DNA of 64,000 nucleotides, from contig JASWHV010000001.1 in the NCBI GenBank assembly GCA_030760725.1, positions 22,379,928-22,443,927 on the forward strand, given 5' to 3'. Both the position numbers and the translations under genes were made by a program. Source of the stretch: Neostapfia colusana (Eukaryota; Streptophyta; Magnoliopsida; Poales; Poaceae). Below, one piece after another: positions 21,173 to 32,799 of the stretch (position 1 is its first letter; each line of letters opens with the position of its first letter). Below the pieces are notes generated by a model, which saw only the letters and a program-made list of their open reading frames with translations, did no database searches and was not told the origin of the DNA.

Positions 21173-22810
21173 ATGGTTCGCACTAGGACCACGCACGAGG
21201 TTGGTGGCTCTAGCCAAGGTGGAGGCGATGACTCCCAGCCACCGGCCTACGACAGCACCCCGCAGCAGCAGCCACCACCGCCGCCTCCGCTTACCCTAGC
21301 GGATGTGATAGCGGCACTGGTGGGAGGTCGTGAGGAGCAGACCGACCTGCTCCGCACGATCGTGCAAAATACGTCCCAGGCGGGGGGACGTCAAGAGCGA
21401 GGGCCTCGTGAGCCCCGTGAAGTGTCGTACTCGGATTTCATGAGTACGCACCCTCCAGTGTTCACCGAAGCTGAGGAACCACTGAAGGCGGATAACTGGC
21501 TGCGGACCATCGAGTCCAAGTTCGGGCTGCTCCAATGTACGGAGCGGCAGAAGACTCTGTTCGCAGCACAGCAGCTCCACGGTGCCGCTGGTGCATGGTG
21601 GGCGAATTATGTCGCCTCACGTCCGGCTGGCCATGCCGTGGAATGGCAAGAGTTCCGGGAGGTGTTCCGCGCCTATCACATCCCTCCCGGAATAATGAAG
21701 AGGAAGTTCCAAGAATTTTTGGAACTGAAGCAGGGCGGGAGGAGTGCCCACGACTACTCCCGTGCCTTCAACCATCTGGCGCAGTATGCGTCAGACTATA
21801 TCTCCACGGAGGAGAAGAAGAGGGAGCATTTCTATCGGGGGTTACACCCCGAAATGAAGACGCACCTCGTTCAGTGGAATCGCGGCACATTCAACGACTT
21901 AGTCAATGCCACGATCATGCAAGAGGACGCTCAGCGGGAGTTGGCAGCTGAGCAGAGGAAGCGCAACGCTCCACCTAGCAGCGGTGGTGGCGCGCCTCAG
22001 AAGTACCGTATGGTGTATCGGACACCATCCGGGCAGCAGTGGCGTCCACCGGCGCGACCTCAACAGTTCGGGGCACGTTCGTTCCAAGCACCCCCGTTCC
22101 GTCCGCCGATGCCACCACCAAGACAGCAACAGCAGCAGACGGTACCCCGGGCGTTTCCACCGCCACAACGCGCCCCGGGATTCCGTCCACCGATCAGCGG
22201 GGGACCGCCCCGTTTCACCTGCTTCACGTGTGGCCAGGCGGGCCACTTCGCGAAGGACTGTCCCCAGGGGCAGCAGAGCAGCGGGCAAGCCCAGCTCCAG
22301 GGCGGTGCTCGAGGCCGACCTCCGGTGAAGAAGGTTGGTCAGCGGACTGGAGGCGTCCGCAACCTCGACAATGAGGACGCCCCAGAGGGAGACAACGTGC
22401 TGGCAGGTACGTTTACTCTCAACCATCAAGCCATCGTCATATTGTTTGATTCTGGTGCAACCCATAACTTCATAAGTGCATCTTATGTGGTTAAGCATCA
22501 GCTGGAAGCCTTTCCAACCGAGTGTTCGTATATGATCTGCTCACCGGGAGGAAAGATTTCAGCAACGATGATGGTTCCAAAAGCACCACTGTGCTTAGGT
22601 GGGGAGATATATCCCACCACTATGATTATCTTAGGGGGGCAGAAGATTGATGCAATCTTGGGGATGTCATGGCTAAGTTACCATGGCGCTGTCCTGGAAA
22701 CTTTAACACGGACGGTTCACCTCAACTCCCCATTACACCGTCCGCAGTCCCTCCTATTAGATAATCCAGTCAGAGAGGTTTCAGCGATCAATAGTGCTGA
22801 GGCTCTCAAG
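21173..22810 (+). CDS. Element K gag and protease (start of gag-pol frame)
   Basis: Start ATG 21173 (MVRTRTTHEVGG), chosen because J starts with the same MVRTxx; the open frame itself extends upstream to 21041. Gag builds the particle: the capsid region includes WLRTIESKFGLLQC, GAAGAWWANYVASRP and FYRGLHPEMK. A proline/glutamine-rich linker is followed by a zinc knuckle CFTCGQAGHFAKDC (about 22220-22262, C-x2-C-x4-H-x4-C) that binds RNA. The aspartic protease follows with LFDSGATHNFIS (active site near 22446) and ILGMSWL. No stop occurs in this part. It is continuous with the pol part; the boundary given is approximate. Confidence 0.88.
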
Positions 22811-25702
22811 TTAGAAGACATCCCCGTAGTCCGGGAGTATCCCGACGTGTTCCCGGATGATCTTCCGGGCATGCCACCTGAGCGGGAGGTCGAGTTCAAG
22901 ATTGAACTTGCACCCGGGACTACGCCCATATCACGGAGACCATACAAGATGGCTCCCAATGAGCTGGCTGAACTGAAAGAACAGCTCAATGATCTGTTGA
23001 GCAAGGGTTTCATTAGGCCGAGTTCCTCGCCTTGGGGATGCTCGGTGCTATTCGTGAAGAAGAAGGATGAGACCCTGAGGCTGTGTGTAGACTACCGGCC
23101 GCTCAACGCCATCACCATCAAGAATAAGTACCCACTGCCCCGAATTGACATCTTATTTGATCAACTTGTGGGGGCAAGTGTATTCTCAAAGATGGACCTT
23201 CGCTCTGGATATCACCAGATCAAGATCCGGGTGGAGGATGTCCCGAAGACGGCGTTCTCGACGAGATACGGCTTATATGAATATCTCGTCATGTCCTTTG
23301 GTCTCACAAATGCTCCAGCCCATTTCATGTATCTCATGAACTCGGTGTTCATGCCGGAGCTGGACAAGTTTGTGGTAGTGTTCATCGATGATATCTTGGT
23401 TTACTCCAAGACAGAAGCCGAACATGCCAAACATTTGCGGATCGTTCTTCAACGATTACGAGACCACAAGCTCTACGCCAAGTTCAGCAAATGCGAATTT
23501 TGGATCAGCCAAGTGCCATTCTTGGGACATATCATCTCAGCTGAAGGCATTGCGGTTGACCCAAGTAAAATAGAGCAAGTGTTGAAATGGAAAGCTCCCA
23601 CTTCAGTTCATGAAGTCAGAAGCTTCCTCGGGTTAGCGGGATACTACCGGAGATTCATTCCAAGCTTCTCCAAGCTCGCTAAGCCGATGACAGAGTTGCT
23701 GAAGAAAGGGACGAAATATGTTTGGAACACGGCGTGTGAAGGAGCGTTCCGAACATTGGTGAAGCATCTCACAACAGCCCCGGTGTTAGCTCAGCCGGAT
23801 ACAACAAAGCCCTTCGACGTGTATTGTGACGCGTCCGGTATTGGGCTCGGTTGCGTGTTGATGCAGGAAGGACGTGTGGTCGCTTATGGTTCACGCCAAC
23901 TTCGGAACCATGAGTAGCACTACCCGACTCACGATCTTGAACTTGCTGCCGTAGTGTTGGCGCTGAAAATGTGGAGGCACTATCTCCTGGGGAACTTGGT
24001 GCATCTCTACACCGACCACAAGAGCTTGAAATACATTTTCACCCAGAAGGAGCTGAACATGAGGCAGAGGAGGTGGTTAGAACTGATCAAAGATTATGAG
24101 ATTGAGATCCATTACCACCCCGGCAAGGCGAATGTGGTTGCCGACGCGCTGAGTCGGAAATCACATGTCCATCACCTCACCATTACAACGGTGGAGGAGG
24201 AAGAGCCAAGTTTATACTTGGTTCCTTATGGATCGCGGTACAACCTTGCCCTCGTCCCTACTATTAGGGAGGACATCATTGCAGCTCAGAAAAAGGATAA
24301 AGGCATGGCACATCTCCGGAGACGGATTGACAATGGGGAGATCAAATGTTTCCGGAAAGATGATGAGGGGGCGCTGTGGTTCAATGACCGCATAGTCGTA
24401 CCCCGGGACATGGAACTGAGGAAGAAGATCCTCGACGAAGCCCACTTGTCTAAATACTCCATTCATCCGGGCAGCAACAAGATGTACCAAGATTTGAAAC
24501 GGAAATTTCGGTGGACACGGATGAAGCGGGAGGTAGCGAAGTACGTATCCAAGTGTGATACGTGTAGACGAGTGAAGGCTGATCATATGAGGAAATCAGG
24601 GCTGCTGCAACCCCTGAAGATTCCAGCATGGAAATGGGAAGATGTGAGCATGGATTTCATCATGGGATTACCCTTAACATCCAACAAACATGATTCCATT
24701 TGGGTGATTGTTGACCGACTGACCAAGTAAGCTCACTTCATCCCCGTACATACACATTTCCATGCCAACCGATATGCGGAGTTATACATTGCCAGGATTC
24801 TATGCCTGCATGGTGTACCCAAGACCATAGTCTTAGACCGAGGTGCCTTGTTTGTATCTCGCTTTTGGGAGCAGTTGCACGCTGCTTTGGGTACTAAACT
24901 GATTAGGAGCTCCGCCTACCACCCTCAGACAGATGGCCAGACAGAGAGGGTGAATCAAGTTCTGGAGGACATGTTGAGAGCATGTGCCATCCACCATGGT
25001 AGGAACTGGGATAATCACCTACCATTGGCGGAATTCTCGTACAACAACGGCTATCAGGCGAGTATCAAGATGGCACCCTACGAAGCTCTCTACGGTCGCA
25101 AGTGCCGCACCCCATTAAATTGGTGCGAGTCCGGTGAAAGGGTCACATTCGAGGTTGATGTGGTGAACGATGCCGAAGAGCGCGTTCGGACAATTCAAGC
25201 CAATTTAAAAGCCGCTCAATCCCGACAGAAGAGCTACGCTGATAAGAGGCGTAGACCGTTGCACTTTGACATCGGGGAGCACGTGTACCTACGCGTGTCT
25301 CCGATGAAGGGCGTGCACCGGTTCGGTGTGAAGGGGAAGCTCGCTCCCCGTTTGATTGGACCCTATGCTATCACCGAAAAGTGTGGACCAGCAGCGTATA
25401 GATTGGAGCTACCGGCATCCCTGGCTGGTGTCCATGATGTTTTCCATGTTTCGCAACTGCGAAAATGTTTGAAGCATACGGCTGCTGTTCCTACCGAGGA
25501 CATCGGCGAGCTGAAACCGGATTTAACCTATGAGGAGTATCCGGTGGAAATTCTTGATGAGAAAGCCAGAACCACGCGTAGCAGAACGTTGTGGTTTTAC
25601 AAGATACTCTGGAGTAACCACACCGCGGAAGAAGCGACGTGGGAGAGCGAGGAGTTCCTTTGCTCAAATTACCCGGAGTTCATGGCATATGAACACGGGT
25701 AA
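22811..25702 (+). pseudogene. Element K pol: RT, RNase H, integrase, chromodomain-like tail
   Basis: The same frame continues from gag. RT has GCSVLFVKKKDETLRLCVDYRPLN, SGYHQIKI and the catalytic FIDD (23381-23392). RNase H starts VYCDAS (about 23820). A TAG at 23915-23917 replaces the glutamine codon present in J (NHEQHYP). The zinc region is HLSKYSIHPGSNK...CDTCRR. The integrase core has SMDFIMGLP, VLDRGAL and QTERVN; a second stop, TAA at 24728-24730, falls in RLTK*AHF where J has serine. The C-terminus has the GPY/F-like RLIGPYAI and a chromodomain-like ending ILWSNHTAEEATWESEE. All parts stay in one frame, so only two base changes interrupt the polyprotein. Confidence 0.92.
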
Positions 25703-25751
25703 GTCCCTATTACATCGCTATCTCTTCTTTTGTAATCTCGGGACGAGATTC

Positions 25752-25768
25752 TTTTAAGGGGGGAGGGA
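25752..25768 (+). other. Polypurine tract of element K
   Basis: TTTTAAGGGGGGAGGGA immediately before the 3' LTR; it primes plus-strand DNA synthesis. Confidence 0.88.
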
Positions 25769-28700
25769 TGTAAAAGCCCAAAAAAAGGGACTTGCAAAAT
25801 TTTCTCTTCACCTCACAACACCACAGTTTTTATTGTGGATATCTTAGGAAAAAGTGTGAAGAGCAAGTAACCTCCATCAAAAGGGTAATTAGAGGGGAAA
25901 GTCTACACTTTCACAAAGTAGAATTTCTACACATGAACATGAGAGCTTGAGCTCACCCCTAGGACTTGAAAAGTCTTGGGAAGGTTCAAGCCAAATTTCA
26001 TGTAAATCCAACACTTTTTGAGGCACTTTTGGAGGTGATTGAAAAAGAGGCCAATTTGAATGTGAATTCAAATTGCAGCAACTTTCACCACTCAAATTCA
26101 AAAGTTAGCTTCATTTTCAAACTCAGCACATTTTTCTGAGTAAGCTCACCAATTTTCATCTCCATTGGAGCTCATCTTGTCAAGAGCTAAATTTGCAAGA
26201 ATTCAAAACTGAATTTGAATTTCAGTTTAAATATGAAGCACATTTAATCAAACAAAGTTTGAATTTGAGAATTCAAATTCAAACAAAGACTTGGGAGCTA
26301 AGTCTCACATTAAATTGTGAGTAGCTGGTGGGATAATTAACAGAAACAGAAAAGAAATATTAGGGAAAAAGAAGAAAGGGGGGAGGCCCACAGGTCAGTG
26401 GCACACATGAGGGGCAGTCGGTTGCTGCAGCCGACCCCGACTTCGCGCGCAAGCCAGGGAACGGCGGCGAGCCACCGAGGCAGCAATCGGCCACCTCACG
26501 GTGCCAAACCGCGGCTTAAAGGCCAGCGCACAGCCCACGCCGCCTTCCTCCTGCTTTCCAAACGAGAACCCCCCCTACCGAGCTCCTTCCCCATTTCCGC
26601 ACGAGCACAGAAACGCCGCCCTCTCTGATCGCCGGCGTCCGGCCAGCACAGGCACGCTCGTGCCCGACGAGCCACACAAGAAAGGACCGCCTTAAGGTGC
26701 TTATTCTTCTAGCCCCTACCGTTCTTCATTTCATGGGCTGTCGAGGGAGTATTTCGCCGGGAAAGCTTCGGGTGTCTTGAGGCCGAGCTCCCACAAAATC
26801 CCAAAATTCGTGGGGGTTATATCATCACCGGGCAAACCGAGTCATGCACACGCTCTATACACGGCCACGACCACCTAGGATCGAAAACCAGTAAGAACCG
26901 TGGGCTAGGTTTACGGTTCTCTGAAGTTTTCTGAAGCACAGCCGATATCCGGCCTAGGTCGCCGATGAGATCGTGGTTACCGCTGTTTTCACGGGGATCG
27001 GTGTCCATGTCCGTGACCAGCAGGTGTCAGCGGAGCTCCCCGAGCAAACCGCATCGAAAAAGGTGCGTGGGATGCCGAGTTGGACGTCACCGGTGAGCTC
27101 CCGGCCGCTGTTGCCGTCAGGAGCACTGTTCCGGTGGTTGTCAAGTTCTGGGGAGGGCACCACCGTGTTCCTCAGGCCGAGATAGGCACTGGCGGCGAGA
27201 TTCAGCAAGCTCCGAGGACCGGAACCCCTCTCCGGCGAGAGCTCCGGCGAGCTTGGCGGCGGGGTCGCGCGGGTGTCCAGAGGAAGACGAAGGGGTAGGT
27301 CCCACGCGTCAGCGGCTGGAGATAAATGGGTGGGATTCTCTGTGGTCCGGGATCCAGTGCGGCCGCGCGGGAAGTAGTCTGTGGCCCCGTGTGGCTCGGC
27401 TCCAGCGGTCGACACGTGTGCGTGGACCCACCCGCAGGATTTAAACATTTTTGGAATTTCCAGTTTTAGTGCAAACTTTAGAACCCCATAACTTTTGCTA
27501 GGAAGATCCAAATTTAGTGATTCAAATTGGGTTGGATTCATCTTGCCTAGCTCTGTCCAGATATACATCCCAATTTGTATGAAACCAATTAATTAATTCT
27601 GGAAAATTCTTTAAATATTTTCAGCAAAAGAATTTTAGAGGGAGTTTGGTTCATCCAAAAATCCCCAATTTTTTCCAGAATGTTCTTTAGGACATTAGTA
27701 AACCCCTGTAAAAGTTTCAGACCATTTGGAGTTGATTTGGTCAGAGCAATTCAAATTGGAAGGTGCTGTGTTCATTTGAATACAGAAACATTTTCAGAGA
27801 ATTTCCAAAACTTGGAAATTCAGTTCTGGGCAAATCTTAACCCCAAAAATGTTAGGAAAATTCATGCAAACTCTATGAGCTATAATTGAAATTATAGTTC
27901 ATTAAGTTGAGCATGAACAGGGGTATTACCTCAGAATAAATTCTTCCTTGCTGATTTGCCAAGAGAATTATTCTGAGCAAACCACTCCATGAAAAGTGCT
28001 AATGTTTATTCCAGAGAGTTTTCTTGTGACAAGGAACTCACACAAAAATGCTCAGCTCCATTGGAGCTCTAGATCACCCCTGTCCTGTTTAACCACTTAA
28101 GGGATTAATATGGAAAAGGGGGAAAACCACTTAGCATTTAACCATGTGATTAAGTCCAAGCCAACCACCAACACCAGTTCATCTTTAAATTCTTAAACAA
28201 AGTTCCAGGTGTTAGAGGCTGGTTATTAGAACTAATAGTAGAAGTCTTACTCTAAAACTCACATTTGCATCTAAATTAACATGTAGTATTTCATTAACGT
28301 GTAGCCATTGAAGAAGAGACTCCGGAAGTGTTGGACTTCCTTCTTCCGGACGAAGACTTAACCCCTAACCAGCAGCAACAAGGCAAGCCCCGGTTTGCAT
28401 TAACCCTTTCATAAGTTTTACTTTGTTTACATGCATCATATGAAGTATGTTTGTGCACTAGGTATAGGATGGGTGGAACCCCACTTGCATAACCAGAATT
28501 ATTTTTTCCTAAGAGTGAGGGTAGTGTCTAAGACCTCGAGTAGACAGGCTATGCTTAATAATTCATAGGGCTTCGGTACAAGTCGAGTAGTTGGAATCTA
28601 CTCGCGAGATAGGCTTGGGACGCACGGGTTCGGTTGAGTGAGGTGAGATCACATTAGTAATGAATATGAGACTGGGCAGGGGCTAGGGCGCAGCAAGAGG

Positions 28701-29765
28701 GAGTCTTGTGTGCGCAGCCCTGTCCGTGTCGATTGAGGACCGAGCCGTGTGCGGCCCACGCTGATCAAGTTTGAACGTACCGAAGGCATATCGGATATAT
28801 GGGCCCCGATAAACCGATGTAGCCTAAACCTCCGGGCGTCGAGGCATAACGCACCGATTTATAGGTGTAGGCTGAGGGCAGCAAGGTGGAAATCTGCCAA
28901 CGGGCATAGAGAGATGCTCCGTGTGGGGAACCTCCTGCTCATTTCGGTGCGACCGGTTCGACGTTTGGCTGTTGGGTGAAAGGTTGTCCCGTACGACATC
29001 GAGTGAGCGTGCTGTGCAGCTCCACGGGTGGGCGTACGTGACGTGCTCTTTGGGTTTCCCTGCAGGTGTATATCGAGTCGATTCGCCGTCCCTCGCGGTG
29101 AAGAGTACCACTTGGTCACTGAGTCGTGACGTAGATTAATGGATGAAACCTGTTGATTCAATATTGCTGGTTGATATAATTGTATTGCTACATGTGTGCC
29201 ACCAAATACTGCTTACTAAATTTCAGATTTCATGAACTGTTAACTTGTTGCTAAAAGATGAACTAAGGATGAACTTGTAGGCGTGTCCTTTTGCTGAAAT
29301 GTTACTATCCTATGTCCATGGTACCCCTCATGTAGAGTTTCATGCTTAGTGAGTCGGTTAAGCCTTGCGGAGCCTTCGTGCTCACGGTTGCTGCTTAAGT
29401 GTTTTTCAGGTGAGGAGCCACCCACGGACTCGGAGTACGAGTCCACCGGCGAGGGTTACCCTCCGTCGGGGACCACGGCTGAGTGGGAGCCGTACACGCC
29501 GCGCTGAGCTGAGGAGTGCAGCTAGTGTGGGTTGCCCTAGGGCTGGGCAACCAACTTTTGCTAAATAGGCGGGCGTGAGTTGTATAGTGTAGACTTCCGC
29601 TGTATAATATAAACAATAGTTGTAACTGAAGTTTGTACCTGTTTGTACAGTTTCAGTTGTTTTTCCCATGTAATATATTATGTTCTTATGACGTGTGCTG
29701 TCGGGTGTCGCATCGCGTGGCACCACCCTCTGCGATCCTGGATGAGCGGATTCCGGTCCGCCACT
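25769..29765 (+). repeat. Element K 3' LTR
   Basis: 3997 bases. It ends CCGCCACT where the 5' LTR has CCGCCACA, so the terminal CA has become CT, presumably by mutation after insertion. It is followed directly by the TSD. Confidence 0.93.
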
Positions 29766-29770
29766 GCAGC
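29766..29770. repeat. TSD of element K, right copy
   Basis: gcagc, identical to 15332-15336. Confidence 0.95.
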
Positions 29771-30156
29771 GCCGTTCTTCTGGCCACGTGGCGGGCCCGG
29801 AGCCTTCCTCAGAGGAGAGGGGGGTCCGGCCCCGCAGGACACTTGGAGCCTTTGGACCTCTCCCCTTGGAGGGAGAGGTCCGGCTTCTGTCAGCCACGTG
29901 GCGAGCCCGGAGCTCCTCTCTGAGGAGAGGGAGGTCCGGCCCTGCTGGACACGTGGCACCTTCGGACCTCTCTCCCGCGGAGGGGGAGGTCCGGCTTCTG
30001 CAGGCCACGTGGCGAGCCTGGAGCTCTCCTCTGAGGAGAGGGAGGTCCGGCCCCGCCGGACGGGTGGCGCCTTCGGAGCTCTCCCTGATGAGAAGGGCGA
30101 GATCCTTAGGCATTTTCCCCTGTGCGCGGGGGTACCCCATATCGCGGGTACCGACA
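29771..30156 (-). repeat. Element B 5' LTR, distal part with G-box repeats
   Basis: The start of B's LTR on the minus strand (TGTCGGTACCCGCGATATGG at 30156 leftwards). It includes three to four copies of the 100-bp palindromic G-box unit. Element K separates it from 14639-15336. Confidence 0.9.
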
Positions 30157-30654
30157 ACGTCGCTCGAGGAACACTCGGGCATCTTGGCCCAAGTGGCATC
30201 GCTCTAGCTCTGCCCTCAGGTCCGTTGACAGAAGCCTGGTGGAGCTGGAGTCCGCCGTCTGCCCGTCAACCGTTGGCGTGCGCGTCAGCGACACAGCCGG
30301 TTGACCGGAGTGTCGTCCCTGCCGAAGTCGAGGGTTTGCGGCGGCGACGACGAGGCGGTCTACCTCGCGTATCCACTGCTGGGTTGCTGAATGAGGTGCG
30401 TCCCCAGCAGGTGGGTTGCACAGTAGCGCTCTTGCTGCAGCTAGCACACCCCTGTGGGGTTCGCTTATCGCTGCAGAAGATCTCACGCTGGTCGGAGCCT
30501 GCATTGCCAGGGTCGGCGTTGCCGGAGTCGGCTGCTGGCTACCAGCTTGTGCCGACACACTCCGTCCTGAGTGCATCGACATGTACTCCCCGCTGGTCAC
30601 GGTTCGCCGTGAACGCGGAGGAGGAGAGTTTGCCGCTGAAGGAAGCTTGGTCAT
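30157..30654 (-). pseudogene. Element C gag, N-terminal fragment
   Basis: The start is ATG 30654 (MTKLPSAANSPPP), as in element I. The frame is open through GEYMSMHSGRSVSAQAG, QQWIREVDRLVVAAANPRL and ELERCHLGQDARVFLERR to the junction with B at 30157, so no damage is seen in this part other than the insertion. It corresponds to the region before the capsid domain. Beyond the junction the frame reads into B's LTR. Confidence 0.87.
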
Positions 30655-30689
30655 CTTTGTCGGCGGAAACTCGTCGCGCAAGGGAAAAG

Positions 30690-30710
30690 CCCCCTACCTG
30701 GCGCGCCAAA
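30690..30710 (-). other. Primer-binding site of element C
   Basis: On the minus strand TTTGGCGCGCCAGGTAGGG follows the LTR. Confidence 0.8.
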
Positions 30711-31794
30711 TGTCGAAGTGTGTGGTTGACACTTCCCCCGGACCTGCACTGGGCAACCCGCGGAGGTTCTTTTTCGGAGGGGCTAGTCACTTGCGGAGAG
30801 CTTGAGCGTATGGACGAGTTAGGAAGAGCTTGACACGACGGGTTTTACGTGGTTCGGGCCGCCGGAGCGTAAAACCCTACGTCCACGGTGAGCTGAGGAG
30901 CTCGCTGTATTGCTTGTTGCTCAGAACCGGAGTCCTGAGCTTGAGGATGAGTTATGCCTAGGGTGCGAATGGCTAGAGTGCGAACCCTTGCTAACGTTGC
31001 CTACCCGAGCCTTTTATAGTCCAAGGCTCCAGTGGCTTACAAGGGGGGCCCGGGACCCAACAGGTGGTCCGGGGGAGATTGCCTGCAGACTATCGTATCC
31101 GCAGTTATGTCGGTAGTTGTCTCTGGCGAAGGCTTCTGAGTCTTTGTCTTGCCGCCCTGCCCATGCCGCATGCTAGTCGTAGTGGTTGATGACGGCGGGA
31201 GCGGCATGGGATGTCTTGTCGCTGCGTTTATTGGCTGGCAGGCTCTGACACCACGCGCCAGTCTGTGATGTGACTGGACGCAATGGCGCCTGACAGAGGC
31301 GTACTCTGCGTCTCCGCGTGTTGGGAAGGCGCGGGCCTTGAATACCTTGTACGGGCAAGGTATGGGGCGTCTTTACGCCCGCTGCCTACCGCTCGGGGGC
31401 AGGCAGCGCTGTTCTGCTGGCCACGTGGCGGGCCCGGAGCCCTCCTCAGAGGAGAGGGGGGTCCGGCCCCGCAGGACACGTGGAGCCTTCGGACCTCTCC
31501 CCGCGGAGGGGGAGGTCCGGCTTCGTTCGGCCACGTGGCAACCCCGGAGCTCTCCTCTGAGAAGAGGGAGGTCCAGCCCCACTGGACACGTGGCGCCTTC
31601 GGACCTCTCCCCCGCGGAGGGGGGAGGTCCGACTTCTGCAGGCCACGTGGCGAGCCCGGAGCTCTCCTCTGAGGAGAGGGAGGTCCGGCCCCGCCGGACG
31701 CGTGGCGCCTTCGGAGCTCTCCCTGCAGAGAAGGGCGAGATCCTTAGGCATTTTCCCCTGTGCGCGGGGGTACCACATATCGCGGGTACCGACA
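30711..31794 (-). repeat. Element C 5' LTR
   Basis: 1084 bases, intact TG...CA. It has G-box palindrome repeats (about 31400-31700), a TATA box at 31012-31018, CCAAT and the terminal hairpin GAAGTGT/ACACTTC, in which one base is changed (GTCAACCACACAC). Confidence 0.92.
31012..31018 (-). promoter_or_regulatory. TATA box of element C LTR
   Basis: TATAAAA on the minus strand in the common LTR context. Confidence 0.68.
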
Positions 31795-32009
31795 GATTAG
31801 TTTTTGCTTCCGCTGTATAGAAATAAGACTTCCGCTGTAAGCATGAGTCCAAGACTCATGAGACGTTGTAATAAACTCTGTTATTCGTGGTTATATATAT
31901 ATATCTGAATTCAGTTTGTGGAACGTATGTGTATGTGTGATAAACATCCTGGGCACACATATGCATTAGTTCTTGGTTCCGTGGTTTACCACAGAATTGA
32001 GGGCATCAC
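31795..32009 (+). repeat. Fragment L: probable 3' end of an unrelated LTR
   Basis: AT-rich and unlike the Tat sequences on both sides. It contains CTTCCGCTGTA twice, an AATAAA (about 31873), a TA run (31894-31905) and ends GGGCATCACA. The CTTCCGCTGT...AATA arrangement resembles the last 200 bases of K's LTR, so a chromovirus-like LTR end is likely. The left side is cut by C; on the right it joins element H (CAGTCTGGGTA). It could also be another repeat class. Confidence 0.5.
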
Positions 32010-32014
32010 AGTCT

Positions 32015-32019
32015 GGGTA
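32015..32019. repeat. TSD of element F, left copy
   Basis: gggta, matched at 38557-38561. Confidence 0.93.
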
Positions 32020-32104
32020 TGTCGGTACCCGCGATATGGGGTACCCCCACGCACAGGGGAAAATGCCTAAGGATCTCGCCCTTCTCCTCAGGGAGAGCTC
32101 CGAA

Positions 32105-32395
32105 GGCGCCACGCGTCCGGCGGGGCCGGACCTCCCTCTCCTCAGAGGAGAGCTCCAGGCTCGCCACGTGGCCTGCAGAAGCCGGACCTCCCCCTCCGCG
32201 GGGAGAGGTCCGAAGGCGTCACGTGTCCAGCGGGGTCGGACCTCCCTCTCCTCAGAGAGGAGCTCCGGGCTCGCCACGTGGCCGATAGAAGCCGGACCTC
32301 CCCCTCCGCGGGGAGAGGTACGAAGAATCCATGTGTCCTGCATGGCCGGACCTCCCTCTTCTCTGAGGAGGGCTCCGGGCCCGCCACGTGTCCAG
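32105..32395 (+). repeat. G-box palindrome repeat block in LTR F
   Basis: Nearly three tandem units of about 105 bases. Each has CACGTGTCC or CACGCGTCC, then CTCTCCTCAGAGGAGAG (near-perfect inverted repeat), then GCCACGTGGCC (palindrome) and CTCCGCGGGGAG. CACGTG is the plant G-box bound by bZIP and bHLH factors; an enhancer role is inferred. Equivalent blocks occur in every Tat LTR here and in the 3' untranslated regions of B, F and I. Confidence 0.75.
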
Positions 32396-32792
32396 CAGAA
32401 GAGCGCTGCCTGCCCCGGAGCGGTAGGCGGCGGGCGTAAAGACGCCCCATACCTTGCCCGAACAAGGTCTTCAAGGCCCGCGTCTTCCCAAGACGCAGAG
32501 ACGCGGAGCACGCCTCTGTCAGGTGCCGTTGCGCCCAGTCGCATCACAGACTAGCGTGCAGTGTCAGAGTCTGCCAGCCAATAAACGCAGTGACAAGACA
32601 TCCCATGCCGCCCCCGCAGTCATCAACCACTACGACTAGCATGCGGCATGGGCAGGGCTGCAAGACGAAGACTCAGAAGCCTTCGCCAGAGACAACTACC
32701 AGCATAACTGCAGATACGGTAGATGACAGACAATCTCCCCGGGACCACCTGTCGGGTCCCGGGCCCCCTTGTAAGCAGCCCGAGTCTTGGAC

Positions 32793-32799
32793 TATAAAA
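32793..32799 (+). promoter_or_regulatory. TATA box of element F 5' LTR
   Basis: TATAAAA in the common LTR context GGACTATAAAAGGCTCGGG. Confidence 0.7.

Larger units (their letters stand above)
15337..29765 (+). mobile_element. Element K: Tekay-type chromovirus, nearly complete
   Basis: 14,429 bases with LTRs of 3996 and 3997 bases, 5-bp TSDs, a tRNA-Met primer site, a long leader, one gag-pol frame and a polypurine tract. The LTRs differ at roughly one or two positions per hundred in the stretches compared by eye, so it is a relatively young insertion. It is later than B because it splits B's LTR. Two in-frame stops in pol make it non-functional on its own. Tekay/Del membership is inferred from gag (FYRGLHPEMK), RT and the integrase C-terminus. 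Confidence 0.93.
887..30156 (-). mobile_element. Element B: autonomous-type Tat retrotransposon, minus strand, in pieces
   Basis: The pieces of B are 887-2884, 9231-15336 and 29771-30156. They are separated by insertions A (2885-9225) and K (15337-29765) and capped on the left by D. Reading leftwards on the minus strand the order is 5' LTR (30156 to 29771, then 15336 to 14639), primer site, gag-protease, RT, RNase H, archaeal-type RNase H, integrase, 3' untranslated region and a relic of the antisense ORF. The 3' LTR lies beyond the window. B sits in the gag of element C; the base run after its LTR, acgtc (30157-30161), is the expected TSD copy. Its genes are dead: several stops, one frameshift in gag, a 7-base deletion in integrase and the A insertion. 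Confidence 0.85.
30157..31794 (-). mobile_element. Element C: Tat retrotransposon, 5' end only visible
   Basis: The minus-strand order from 31794 leftwards is LTR (31794-30711), primer site and the first third of gag, where element B is inserted. The rest of C lies beyond B's left end, outside the window. Its insertion site is in the LTR fragment L; the expected TSD copy is gatta (31795-31799). Confidence 0.85.

Noticed and set aside
29643..30833. 396-codon plus-strand ORF
   Set aside because: It crosses three unrelated pieces (end of K's LTR, B's LTR, antisense of C's gag). It is an accident of GC-rich sequence and element junctions.
30157..31794. LTR-gag-LTR arrangement of B and C read as one element with a duplicated LTR
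   Set aside because: C's gag continues directly up to the B LTR end with a plausible 5-bp target (acgtc), and B's own gag starts anew at 14583. A nested insertion explains both without rearrangement, though B's left TSD is not visible.
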